From Pseudeuparius sepicola (lineage: Eukaryota > Arthropoda > Insecta > Coleoptera > Anthribidae), in assembly GCA_963920635.1 (NCBI GenBank), contig OY987298.1, forward strand, positions 36,797,787 to 36,861,786: 64,000 nt of DNA. Direction: 5' to 3'. The translations under genes were made by a program, and so were the position numbers. Each line of letters starts with the position of its first letter. Position 1 is the stretch's first letter. The notes below the pieces were generated by a model. It was given only the letters and a program-made list of their open reading frames with translations. It had not been told where the DNA came from and made no database searches. Positions 42,724 to 54,848 of the stretch are shown in pieces.

Positions 42724-44678
42724 ATATGATAATTGTCAGAGTGAGAATTTTTTTTATTTGAAATATGAAATCTAAAATTGCTGTTACCTGCTACCCATTT
42801 CATGCTTGTCTAACTTGTAGTGCCATGAACGATGAACTTACTGGCTGTCATGATAATCAAACTGCCAATACATTTTTCAAAATATAACAATTTTATTTGA
42901 AATGTCCTAAATGAACTTTTCACGAGAGCTTTCAGTGGTCCTCCATCAATATAAGAATAATTATTAGGACCTAAAATGTTACGATATTTGCTAGAATCTA
43001 GAATATGTAGAATACCAAAATAAATATTTTTTACTGAAATTAGTTTTTTTAGTTAATGTAATGGATTTTTTTGGAAGGAAATTATAAAAGAAAAACGTAA
43101 TGGCACAGCTATATTTGTATACAAAGGCACATAGGATAGATTATAATAATAATATATGTAAAGCTTTACAAATAACAACTACTTAAATATAGGCATGATC
43201 AACATACTTAAAAATATGTTATTAATTTTGTACCTTCATTTCTTACTCTGTGTTAGTAAATATTTATTTTTATAAAAATATTTATACAGTGGCAAGCAGG
43301 ATTTTCACTTGATTTGGCATTTGATAAAATTATGCAAGTTTCAATTATTAATTAAATGCCTCAATAAAATACAACTTAAAAGAATTAGTGATATGAAATG
43401 TATTCTTTTGCATGCAAACCAAAACAGATCCGAATATTTCATTAAAGTAGGCTACACAAGGCCATTCATGACATATATACAAAGGTGCATTTATCAACAC
43501 AAATACATTTGGCATAAAATTGCATAAAAGCTTTTGTTTGTCAATTGAAGGTGTCACAGCCACAACACAATTGAATAATGCAATTCGGGACCATTTCATT
43601 ATGGGAGATAAGGTAAGATGTAAATTAGGTCTAGTTTTTTTACATGCTGCCACAGCCCTATATAAGGGTCTAAGATGCAGAAATAAGTTTTGGTTTGGTA
43701 CTTATGTAACCTACAAATAAACAAACAATTTAGCATGATTTGGACAATTCAATTTAGGATAAACGTTACAATTTTCTTTGCACTGTTTGTCAAATTGGAT
43801 ACAATATCCTTCATTGACAGAATTAAATTGCTTGAAATGTGTGTCCTTTTTTAACAAAAAACAGCTTATAAGATGATTATTAAAAAAATGGTTCTAGTCG
43901 ATTAATAAATTAAATTTTAAAAATTCTCACATAACAATGTGATAAAAAATCTTTCTCTAGGCTAAAAATTTAAAATTGGAACATTTCTAAAATTAAAATT
44001 TAGATTGCAGATAATTATCCGAATGGAAAATTTCCCCTCACATCATTATAGCAAGGCTAGAGAATACTATAAGTCGGATCATTCCTTTAAAGTCGTCGAA
44101 AAGACGCCGATAATTTGCTGGTTCGGTTAGGCTTACTTTGATTTTTTGATTGTATTCTTTTTTTTTTGTGAAATAAATGGTTTTCTGTAAATAGTACGAC
44201 AAAATTGTATTAAGAAAACTTCCTCAGAATGGAAAACTGCGCATTATGACAAAATTTTACGATTCTAGGCCTACTTTGTATTTTGAAATATTGGAGGAAA
44301 CTCAAAGTTTCCTACTCTGAGTAACTTTTATTTATAGTTTTGTTGTACTACCTACAGAAAATTATTTAATCAAAGAGAAACAAGAAAAAATCAAAAATCG
44401 AAGTAGGCCTAACGGTTTCAACACCTAAGTAACAAATTTTCTTTATAACTTTTTTCAATATCTCTACAAATAGAAGCAGTTTACTCTTAGGTGAATTATC
44501 GTTTCTTTAATTTTCTGGTCACCCAGAATAAGTAATGTTATCTTTTTCCATGCCAATCTTATTTTAAGAACAAGCAGACTTCTTTATCAAGAATGACCTT
44601 TTTGACAAATGGTCCTGGACTACCTTCATAGGCTTTTAGTTCACAAAATATTGTTGACTAAGCTTCTGGTAATAATCT
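42724..44678. other. Intergenic region between the convergent genes, left part
   Basis: AT-rich. The open frames near 43309-43720 lack protein features. 44130-44420 is an inverted repeat of the aggcctacttt / aaagtaggcct family. Confidence 0.4.
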
Positions 44679-44682
44679 TTAA

Positions 44683-45020
44683 GAGGGGGTTGCCGACAGC
44701 GAAAGTGACATTAGATTTCGTATTTTTTTAGGTTGTATAGCATAAAATCTAATAACATTTTACCTGGCAAAAATTTAGTACAAACATCTCTGTCTTCATT
44801 TTAATCATAAGATCTTACAAGCAGTGTTTTGTTTTATAGGTTATGAAAACCTTGAGAAAAATAATAATTCCAGTGCATATGCTTTTATGATCTTATGATT
44901 AAAATGAAGACAGAGATATTTGTATTAAATTTTTGCCAGGTAAAATTTTATTAGATTTTATGCTATACAACTTAAAAAAAAACGAAATCTAACGTCATTT
45001 TCGCTGTCGGCAACCCCCTC
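44683..45020. mobile_element. 338-bp palindromic MITE flanked by TTAA
   Basis: GAGGGGGTTGCCGACAGCGA is mirrored by TCGCTGTCGGCAACCCCCTC. TTAA lies on each side (44679-44682, 45021-45024), the duplication used by piggyBac- and Kolobok-type transposases. Arms match for about 150 bp. Confidence 0.85.
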
Positions 45021-45384
45021 TTAATGGAACAGCAGTTGTTAATAAACGTTTTCCGGACGAAGTGAATGATTGGTCATCAAAATGTATCTTACAAATTTTT
45101 ATACGTTTATGTGCCTCTTCAGGTGCAATATTCGCAAATGTATGGTCTTTGAGGCACCCTAAGGCCTTCTTTTATTGCAAATATCAATATTTTTTATTTA
45201 CAACAAAGAAACATACCTGTGACATGTTGGCTTTATATTAGTCAACATATGCAATGTATATGTCTTATAATATTATGCATAATACGAGTATTATGTAATA
45301 GTATAATAATATTTCGATGACTATAGAAATAATTGATTAAGACATTTTTCTTAACTATACGTCAAACTAAATCTTACATTTCAG

Positions 45385-45695
45385 GGTCTTTAGGAATTCG
45401 AAAAAAGGACATACAGATTTTGAATTGCATTTACAGCCATCCGCACTGCAATAAGAACCGTGATAAGCCATCACTACTTAAAATTGGCAACGGTATTGGA
45501 TATAATTTACGCGCACCCGGTACAATACGAAGCACACCGTTCTCCGAGACAATGTGTAACAAAGTGACGCTTGGAATCACCCCCTTAGCGGGATATCGAT
45601 CGAGGGCTAAGGCGAAGGGAGCGGGATCGGGCAGGAGGGAAATATTTGTTTACACAGGCCAAGTCAGCGGACTTATAGTTTTCTCTAGACTTTGA
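45385..45695 (+). other. GC-rich island with a splice-compatible open frame
   Basis: The acceptor TACATTTCAG precedes 103 open codons (SLGIRKKDIQ...GRREIFVYTGQVSG) and a stop, with AATAAA at 45799-45804. Entry phase 1 would match exon 14 of the PAN gene as an alternative last exon. No recognised domain, no conservation data. It could equally be regulatory DNA. Confidence 0.2.
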
Positions 45696-46401
45696 TTCAG
45701 TGAACACGTTTTGTAATATGTTTAAATTTTTTTTCCAAATATATTTCTTTGGAATTACATAATATCTACATTACATAATCTGAACAATATAGCCCACCAA
45801 TAAACCCAACTCCAAGCCTACTTACATTGCCTTTATAAATCACATAATCTCTGAAAATTTACATTAAATACATTAGAATAAATGCTTTTGTAGATGCAAT
45901 GATACTTTTCGGAAGTTATTTTATTATAAAACCTATTTTCAATAAATCTCAAATATCTTTGTATAGGTACCTACTTCCCAATTAATAAAATATAATTATT
46001 TTAAATATAATAAAATTGTTAATTCTAATCTGTAAAATACTATAATTAATGGGTAAAATATGTAAACAATTATAACAATAATATTCAAAATAGGTATATA
46101 ACAGTATCAAATTCATATTCAACTTTTCCTCACTTAATTTGAAATATTCAAGGCATTCTAAAGACACTGATTCATCCAGGAAGGCAAAGATATCACGCAC
46201 TCATAATGTCCAGTTATCTCTGTTTTAATGGAATCATCATTTTTGCATCCACAATATCCTTCATCAGTGTACTTACTTTTTATTCGCGAGCAAAATGCAG
46301 ATGCAATGACGGAATATTTAATGTCCATCCTTTGACACAGACACAAAAATGACATTCCTTCATGTTTATCATTCGACTTGATTCTGCTTTATATTTGACA
46401 C

Positions 46402-46407
46402 TTTATT
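46402..46407 (-). terminator. gem: AATAAA overlapping the gem stop codon
   Basis: The stop TAA (46408-46406) shares two bases with AATAAA. If used, the 3' UTR would be only about 10-30 nt. Other hexamers downstream may be used instead. Confidence 0.5.
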
Positions 46408-46525
46408 AAGACATTCGTTTAAGCAGAAAAATGTAACTGTCATTTTCCTGCAAAATTTCCAATGTAAACATCGTTTCCTCCTTTACGTGTTGTAGAAGGT
46501 CGTTGCTCAGATGCACATGTATACC
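46406..46525 (-). CDS. gem: gem terminal exon
   Basis: 120 nt including stop. It encodes GIHVHLSNDLLQHVKEETMF and TLEILQENDSYIFLLKRMS. It joins GPQ|GIHV in frame, the conserved CP2 C-terminal motif (GP(T/S)GIHVL in relatives). Confidence 0.88.
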   Translation of the reverse strand, partial: GIHVHLSNDLLQHVKEETMFTLEILQENDSYIFLLKRMS

Positions 46526-47647
46526 CTAGGCACAACAAGAATGTGTCTTTAGTTTTTGGGGTTTTGGTCATTGGAGCTCAATGTGTAACAGAGATTCATA
46601 AGGACATGACAGTGAAGGTCGTGTCGTTATGACCTTAGATAAAGGGAACATATTTGGAAACATCAGGACATATTTTTAATATCAGAAAATGAGACGTTAA
46701 TAATAATATAAAATTTAAATTGACTCTACACCAAACTAGAAGTACCTCGAGAAGTACCCCAGAAGCAACAAGTTTTTGTAGGGAAGGGCAAACGAATCAA
46801 TATTTCCTTATATTCAACATTGCTTTCATATCCTTATGACACTGTCACAATATTATTAGATAATTTTTATCGATGTTAGAATTATGAATTATTAAAGTAA
46901 GAAAATGTGTTAAATATTTACCTGAGGTCCTTCTAAGTAGATATTCCGAATTTGGTCACAACTTATCCCACTTAAGGCGGCTAATTTTTGCAGCAGTTCA
47001 ATATTGTCGTGTGCCGACAGAAATATGGCATTAAAGACTGACGAGTTTTCATGGCACACGTAGATTTTTAGTTTTGGGGCAATGGCTCTGCAATGGACAT
47101 TACGAGAATTAATACTAATCAACTCTTGTTTTATCTCAAGAGACATTCTAATATCAGACATGTGCTATTTACTAAATGGTAATAGTAGTAGCACATTCTA
47201 ATATCTTCTGCAGTAGAAGTTATGATTATTTTTTGAGTTTTGACTCTACTTACTTGAGATGTAAAGCATTGTGAAGACGAATACCATCAGCATTTCCGCA
47301 AATCTGAATCAGGTCCTCGCGCGACATGCGCAACATATCGGCTCCGGAGAAACTGGCAAAAGTCTGGAGAAGTCTGTCAAAGCGATTGGCCGTCAGCCAG
47401 GCCATGGTGTCTTCGGAATTAGAGTGTTGTGTGAGGTGGTTGGTAGGGGAACAAACCGGAACAATCTAGAATAGAAAAGGAATAATATTTTTAAACAACT
47501 TTCCAGATGTAAAAAGTGAGAAATGGTAATTTTTTTTTACTTACATCATTTTCCTCAGGCAGAGCCACTTGTGGATGTGTTTGAGGAATGATGCCACTTG
47601 GCTGGTTGTCAAAAATTCTGGGTCCTTGTTGGCTCTTTTGGGAGCTA
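46406..47647 (-). CDS. gem: CP2-family transcription factor gemini, C-terminal exons (partial)
   Basis: Join on the minus strand: 47545-47647, 47254-47465, 46922-47087, 46406-46525. All introns are GT-AG and phases match (2, 0, 2, 0). The exons encode a polar linker, the SAM-like domain (FDRLLQTFASFSGADMLRMS, then REDLIQICGNADGIRLHNAL) and the C-terminal dimerisation segment (APKLKIYVCHE, IFLSAHDNIELLQKLAALSG, then GPQGIHV and ENDSYIFLLKRMS). This closely tracks TFCP2/UBP1. Grainyhead lacks the SAM-like part, so gemini is preferred. CP2 proteins are nuclear DNA-binding regulators acting as oligomers. The CP2 DNA-binding domain and start codon are not seen and should lie to the right, probably beyond 64000. 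Confidence 0.88.
46922..47087 (-). CDS. gem: gem exon: C-terminal dimerisation segment
   Basis: 166 nt, acceptor CATTGCAG, donor CCTCAG|GTAAAT. It encodes AIAPKLKIYVCHENSS...LEGPQ, matching RLTIYVCQES...QIYKQGP of TFCP2. The frame also extends upstream of the acceptor, but only the spliced join keeps the family sequence. Confidence 0.88.
47254..47465 (-). CDS. gem: gem exon: SAM-like domain
   Basis: 212 nt, acceptor TTCTATTCTAG, donor CTCAA|GTAAGT. It encodes a short linker and the SAM-like helices (AWLTANRFDRLL, SGADMLRMSREDLIQICG, ADGIRLHNALHLK). Confidence 0.9.
47545..47647 (-). CDS. gem: gem exon: polar linker
   Basis: 103 nt, acceptor TTCATTGCAG, donor AATGAT|GTAAGT. It encodes SSQKSQQGPRIFDNQPSG and a Gln/Pro-rich stretch ending PEEND. 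Low conservation is normal here. The call rests on phase and splice signals. Confidence 0.78.
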
Positions 47648-48442
47648 CTGCAATGAAATAAGAGCAATGAAAAATGTAACTGACACAAATTTACAAACAG
47701 GCAAGTTACTGAAGGTATGAAAATTTAAGAATATATCAAATCAAAAAATAATATTTTTCACATAAATAACTAGGATTTTATCAAATGCAAACGAAGTTTA
47801 CAAAACTAGTCGAGACAGTGCCGGTTTTTTAAAGATTCCTTTTTGTTCTTTCATTTCTCTTTCCCTTATTTATTGTCAAATTCTAGAACACCGTCATTAA
47901 TTATCCAATTTAAACCATTTTTCATCAAGTTTGCAACCAATTTTATAATTGAGTGGAAAATGGTTTATTAATTGACTTAGTTGGCGAAATTAGAAATGAT
48001 TTGTTATTGTTGGGGCGAGTCATGGTGATAGAAAGGAGTAAAGTTTATTTTTGCTGGCGGTATTTTTCAAATTCACCATATCTTTATTACTATTATCATT
48101 ATTCTTGTTTATGAGTACCCTAGTATAACATGGCGTGACAGTGTCATAAAAACAATATTTGATTTTGATACGGTGGCGCCAAATATTAAGGTGACCTAAT
48201 TTTTTTTATAAATTATTATAAAAATCTACCAAAATATAGATTGACAACTTTATCTATCCAGTATCTAAGTATATTTCTGTATGGCAATGTTACGAATTGG
48301 CTAACTAAGGTATCCATATATCAAAATGCTATTATAGTATAATATTATCATTGAGTAAAGGATATATTCTATATAGATAATATATATCCTTTACTCAATG
48401 ATATTATTGAGTAAAGGAAAGTTCCTTTACTCAATGATAATA
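47648..48442. other. Intron or upstream sequence of gem, with snap-back hairpins
   Basis: No exon recognised. Two adjacent hairpins at 48346-48403 and 48404-48440 (ttgagtaaagga...tcctttactcaa) belong to the same small family as 13541-13592. Confidence 0.5.
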
Positions 48443-49486
48443 TATAAACAGTGTATTTCACTTCAAGTCGAGACAATACATTATTTTTTCACGGGTTGAA
48501 CGACTTTCAAAACGTTTTTTTGAATATATTCTACTTTAAAAGATCTACATTTTTACAATAATCTTTTTAGGATTCGCCTTTTCTACGACCTACCACGACC
48601 AAAATTAGACCCCCAACAACTGAAAAAGTTCATTAGGCATTTTTTAGGAAAAAATGAATAGCACAGTCGTATTGGCTAGGGTTCCCTAATAAAGGAACCC
48701 TAGTATTGGCCATACCCGGAAACTCCACATACCAAGTTTCACGGTCATAGCTCACAAAATAGCTTCAAACATAGCAAAAATACGGTTTTTCGGACCAACC
48801 TGTACAAACACCGAGAGATATTTTAAAATTATTTCTTTGCGGTTTTATTAGGGCTCACATAAGCCATCAAGCCTATATCTCAAGTATTTTCAATATTAAA
48901 TTTGAAAATTGATTGGTATCTACGTATCCAGGGTGCTCTTTATTGAGAATTCTTTCGAAAATTTAACATTGCTAATGTTTTTTAATAGGCATAAGTTAAA
49001 AGTGTAGAAAAAAATGTAAAAAAAACACCAAGAGAAAAAACATTTTTTTCGATTTTTGTATTTTATTATGAATTATAAGGCAGGGCCATGAAATCGTGAG
49101 AATTGATGGCCTCTATGAGCCCTAATCAAACAGCAAAGAAATAATTTTAAAATGTATCTCGGTGTTTGTACAGGGTACTCCGAAAAACCGTATTTTTGCT
49201 ATGTTTGAAACTATTTTGTGAAGCTATGACCGTGAAACTTGGTATGTGCGGTATTCGGGTATGGCCAATACGACTGTGCTGTTCATTTTTTTCCTAAAAA
49301 ATGTACTTTTGCAGTTTTTGGGGGTCTAATTTTGATCGTAGTAGGTCATTGAAAGGACGAATCTGAAAAAAAAAAGTTAAAATGTAGATCTTTTGAAGTA
49401 GAATATATTGAAAAAAAAATTGAAAATCGGCCAACCAGTAAAAAACAATGAATTGTCTCAACTTGAAGTGAAACACACTGTATATA
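48443..49486. mobile_element. 1.04-kb fold-back element, ACAGTGTRTTTCACTTCAAG ends
   Basis: Ends acagtgtatttcacttcaag and cttgaagtgaaacacactgt. Arms share the aaaaaccgtatttttgctat segment or its complement. An internal mini-palindrome lies at 48680-48711 (ctagggttcc...ggaaccctag). Confidence 0.85.
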
Positions 49487-52007
49487 AATTTTAGATAACA
49501 TTACATTTTTGAATAGGTATAAAAGAAGAAATGCACAAAAATGCACGAACCTACCTAACCTATCTTAATTGGCGAAATCAAGATTTAAAGTTTAAGAATG
49601 TTTTATTAAAACCCATATGTATGTATTAGTTGAAATATATAACATATTTTTTTGAAATTGTTTAAGTTGAAATTTGGTACAAGTTCTATCTCATGACCAT
49701 ATTCACTTGTAGCACATACAAACAAAAATGAAAAACAGAAGAACCTGACCCTTTCTTGGCCTACTTTTCTTCTATGGAATTTTCAGGATATAAAACTTAG
49801 CGAAACCTTACCTGTAGTTATAAATTACTCAAAGGCTTCGTGTGGATGAATAAAGTTGGAGTTTGCAAAATAATGTAATCGTGTACCTTGTAACGTTGAA
49901 TGAATTCCCTCGCTCAACGCTTGTAATAAAAGAAAACGTATTTAGTGACACAAAAGTAATTATTCAAATGCTAGTCATGTACCTAGTTTTTAGAACTCGT
50001 AAATTCCTCATTATAAACATCTAAATAATAGATCACAAAACGACAAAATGACAAAACGGAATTTTTATACATATATCATGGTGGATATCCTCACAGAAAT
50101 AACCAACCTTGGTTATTTTTCCGAGTGGATATCCATAAACAAAGATTATGTAGCGATAATAACCAGTCAAGGTGGGCATTTTGCATAATAACCACCTTGA
50201 CCAACATACACTTTTTTATTTCTGAAAGTTCGAAAAAACTTTAGCATGAAATTTGTTTACGTAATTGAAGTTAGTTTCGAAATACTGACTTTAACAAAGT
50301 TTGGGTCAATGATCTGTACCTATACAGTTTGGGCTCTCCTAAAGCCTTGTGTTCTTTTGCAAGTTTAGAAATTTTAAATACAGTTTCTAAAATTAAATAA
50401 AATTGATTTCAAATGATGCATGCACCTTAGAAAAAAATGAATGTTACATTCCAAGATTCGATAGCATTCGCCATCAAACTTTTTCTTTACAATGCTTACG
50501 AAATAATGTGTTAGAACATTAAATAAAGAGATCCAAAAAGAAAATAAATTATTGTGCTAAATGTTCAGGCTGTGTGAAAAGTGATGCTAAATAATTCACA
50601 CGGCTTTACTCGATAAGGTTTGCAGTGTATACGGTTCTCCAATCAAGTTCGGTTCGGTCGCGGTCCTAACCAGTTTTATCCCGTTTCATATCGATTTAAT
50701 TTTTTAGGGGAACCTCAGCGACACCTATTTAGTTTATCTGTAGAGGTTTCAGTTAGATGAGAAATACATTATTTCTTTCGCGTAAAAGCCAAACTGTTTC
50801 AAAAAATCATTTTTTTAAGTGGGCACAACAGAGTCTCAAAATCGCCATCAAAAGCTCAGAAATCGACACTAACGTAAGTCATTATTGTACGATTTTTTCT
50901 ATATTCTCGCCTTGGCGATATTTGAGGACCAAACGTCGCACGTCAAACATGACCAGGTATTCAAAACCAGGCCAATAAAGTACCATAGTTGAACGGTACA
51001 ATTTAACTTTTAAATTTCATTGTGGAATTGTCATAACAACGTAACCACGTAATCTTTCAATATGAGAATTTCTATCGGTTTGAACAACACAGTAATGTTT
51101 TATAATGTATACTACGAGTCACGAGTAAAAGATTGGTCACAGGTCGCCTGCAGATAAATGCACCGTACTCCATCAGGCCTATGCTACGGTCAGGCCCGAC
51201 CTATAGGTAGAGCGATATGGAAATTGTAGCAACGGCGGCGGTCGACTCATGGACAAGTGGCAGCGCTCTTGTTTTTAAAAATACTAGTCATTGAATAATT
51301 AAGTATTTACATCCAGCTCTATTTTTTGCTATGGTGACGTTTTATGAATATTTTTAACATTGTTTTTAAACTGCGTATTCTAAAGATGGCTTGTAATATT
51401 TGCCGAAACGTACGTAAATTGAAAAAAATAAAAAAAAACACAACAAAGAATATTGTTGTTTTTGGTTTATTTTTTGGTCGAATTCCCAGGAAAGTTACAT
51501 AAGATTTGCCTTAACCAGTACAATACCATAACAAATTCTGTTCAATTATTTTGTACAAAAAACTTTTTTCCCAATTAAAAAAAAATACATAATGTGTCCC
51601 TCGGCCTAGGCACTGAAGTTCACTTTTATAACTTATGTTGTTTATTTTCCTACAGACCTCGGCAATTAAATTCTACATTCATTACAAAAAGTTAAATTTC
51701 AGTGCCTTGGTACACAAGAATCATTCCACTTTTAAACTGTATTTTAAAGGAAAAATTACCCTTTTTAATCAATTCGCCTAAGGCCGTTTTAATGTGCATT
51801 CAAAGAAATTTCGTAACGGTGGTACCTGTATGACCCCGTTACAATGACAGATATATTATAACAATCTTTTATATCTTTAACATGATACACTACCCTTGTG
51901 GTACTGAGTGAGTGCAGTCAGATATATTTTGTCCGATGTTCAGTATTTGCTGTCCCACCGCGTGGTTCCAGAATCATCAAAACAGGGTCAAAAAGTGTAA
52001 ACTATTA
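49487..52007. other. gem-side non-coding region, short palindromes
   Basis: No gene supported. 50092-50141 is an inverted repeat (ggatatcc...aaccaaccttggtt...ggatatcc), next to gtcaaggtgg/ccaccttgac at 50168-50208. 51380-51416 is a degraded CTAAAGATGGC...GCCGAAACGTACGT motif. 51600-51715 is a relative of the aggcactgaagttc palindrome at 22.1 kb. Confidence 0.45.
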
Positions 52008-52823
52008 TGCAGTGTGTCCCAGGATAAGTGAAACGAGAGGTGTAAAAGACCAACAAATTTCGAGTTCGAATTTGGCCTGGACCCAGGCCTGCTTGCCTAG
52101 AAAATAATTTTCACCATATTTTTAATTTTGAAAAATAAAGTAGGCCCTGACAGGAACGATTTATTTATTTTCTGTGTAGGTTAAGTGCCCTTTCTCGACA
52201 AGATATCGAAAAATTTCAAGAGAAAAAGTTGCTTAGAATTGAAAATTGGCCTACTTTGATTTTCGTCCATTTTATTTTCTATAGGTAGGTGAACTATCCT
52301 TGTCGTTTAAAATATCGAAAAATTTCATTAGAAAAAGTTGCTTATAATTGAAAACCATGACCCTGTTTCAATTTTCAAAATAATTGGCCTACTTTGATTT
52401 ATTATTATTTTATTTATTATTTCAAACAAATCATAGTAGGCCGATTGAGTCCAAATTTCGCAGTCTTGCATACTTTTTTATTCTGAATAACTTTATCTAA
52501 TGAAATTTTTCGATATTTTAAACGACAAGGATATTTCATCTACCTATAGAAAATAAAATGGACGAAAATCAAAGTAGGCCAATTTTCAATTCTAAGCAAC
52601 TTTTTCTAATGAAATTTTTCGATATCTTGTTGAGAAAGGGTACTTAACCTACACAGAAAATAAATAAATCGTTCCTGTCAGGGACTACTTTATTTTTCAA
52701 AATTAAAAATATGGTGAAAATTATTTTCTAGGCAAGCAGGCCTGGGTCCAGGCCAAATATTCGAACTCTAAATTTTTTGGCCTTTTACACCTCTCGTTTC
52801 ACTTATCCTGGGACACACTGTAT
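52008..52823. mobile_element. 0.8-kb fold-back element, CAGTGTGTCCCAGGATAAG ends
   Basis: cagtgtgtcccaggataagt is mirrored by acttatcctgggacacactg. Arms share cctgggtccaggcc and the aagttgcttagaattgaaaa segment. Loop near 52410. Confidence 0.87.
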
Positions 52824-54810
52824 ATGTTTTGGAAAATAAACTAATGTAAGACTGTGGTCGCTTCCCAGGATTATTATTACTAAATAACGAATGTTACGAC
52901 CAGGATAATTAGAAGAATTAATAAAAAAAAATTAAGAAATCAAAATATTTCTGCTTTGATTTGGTTACTGCTTCAAACTTAAAATTAAATTATTTTGTTT
53001 TAACATTCAGTAAGTATCTAATTACAGTTATAACGCACAAGGCCCCTGTTATCTTTTTATTTTTCGGATTTAAAAATCGGCGGGCAGTTTTATTTCTGTA
53101 GGTATTATTTTATAATATTTGTTCTGGAGTACGTATATAGATTTTATTTTACCCCGCCCCCCCCCCCCCCCCGACTCAGGGGCCCTTGGCTTAGCCGTTG
53201 ATACAGGGCCCACTCAAAGCTAGCTACGCCACTGGCTAACACAATAATAATTGCAGCCTCACACCACGAAATACGACCTACACTACTATTTTTAACGTTG
53301 GCGAAAGCAAAGGAACTGGTTCATTCTAGATTGAGCCACGTACAAGATCCGTAACTTAAATACGAAATTTCAGATTTCAATGTTGAATGAACTGAGAAGT
53401 TCCTTTTTAAATATAGAAAAAACGAAACGAAACAAACTCTAAATACGCGTGGCAACTGTCGATTTTTCGGCCATAACTTTTCTGTTTGTTCTAGATGGAA
53501 ATGCTGTAAACGGACATTATATTCGCATAAATGTAGTAAGTGTCACACTAGGTTGTAAAAATGGATGTTATTTGGCCACTTCGTAAAAATTAATGTTTAT
53601 GATCGGTGTACTACTGGGAAATTGGGTTTAAAAGATATTATATCAATCAGTGCCCCCCCAAATCTTCCGTGCGATTTTTATTTTGAAATAATTGTAAGAC
53701 TCACTATTTTCTAGTATGTATAATATGTTTTTTTTCCTCCCATGTTAAAAATCATTCTTACCGGACGCATAGCCGAAACAGTTTCCAGTATATTTTGTTA
53801 GGCAATTAAGAAAGTTCAACAATCTGTTCTGGCTAAGTTGTTTATAAAACGGAACGCAAAGTTAGCGATACTGAGGATAAAAGGGTATTGATTTCTTCTC
53901 TATGGCACACGATGTGTTACATCGAAAGATTTAACAGATTTGCCTTCACTTGAGTTTTGGTTCCCGAGTAAGAAGCCTAATATTTAAATTGTGCTAATTT
54001 TGTGTCAGTGTTGAGCTACACGTAAGAGGTGAGTTTTCTCACAGGGCATATTTGTTTCTGCATATTTGTTTGTGTTTGTACCGATGTTTTAATATTATTG
54101 TGCAAATAATCTAAGTAATGGATATTTTTAATTACTGCTTGTTGACTGTCTTGCCTATGGTGTTTTGGCAATAGTTATGGTGTTTCCTGTTGATACCTGA
54201 AGCAGGTCTGGGACCATTGCACGACTCGTTAAGGTATGTAACAGGGCTCTGTGTCTGGAGGGGACCCTCGCGTTTTGGTGTCCATTGCACTCCTCAGTAC
54301 AGAGTGATATTGTCAAGTGGTCTAGATCGGAGGTTGCTGTATCAACCTTGGTTATGAGTTATTGACTCAGGTAGCGTGTTTGCTACGGTATTGAGTGAGT
54401 ACTGTATTGCTCATTGCACAACTCGATACGTTTATTCAGGCACTTTGGATGGGTATAATGTCCATTTCTCATGCATTGTCAGTCCGTTGTCGTTACTGGG
54501 ACAGTCCAACAATCGGGAAATAATTTTATTTGTTTAACTTCAATTAAATTCATTTTAGTGAAATAAGTATGCTCAGGTTTGTTTTATTTATTTCCAGGTT
54601 TGCCACTGACTATCCTGGAAACGAGAGTTTGCCAATCGCTCAGTTGTTCTTTTAAAGGTGGTTATCTATTGATTTAATTAGTTTATTATTATTTAATCAA
54701 TTAATATTAATATGTGGTTAATATCCTGACGTGTCAATAAAATATAAATCATTTCAAATACCTTGAAACAAATCTTTTCCTACATAATTATCATCACATA
54801 CCTACTCCAA

Positions 54811-54848
<38 letters not shown>

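Noticed and set aside
43309..43720. Pair of overlapping frames in the intergenic region
   Set aside because: AT-rich, no domain, no splice or poly(A) context that supports a gene.
53157..53172. Poly-C tract as a functional quadruplex or i-motif
   Set aside because: Simple homopolymer beside a hAT-like end, matching similar C-runs in related ends at 15474 and 39900. No extra evidence of function.
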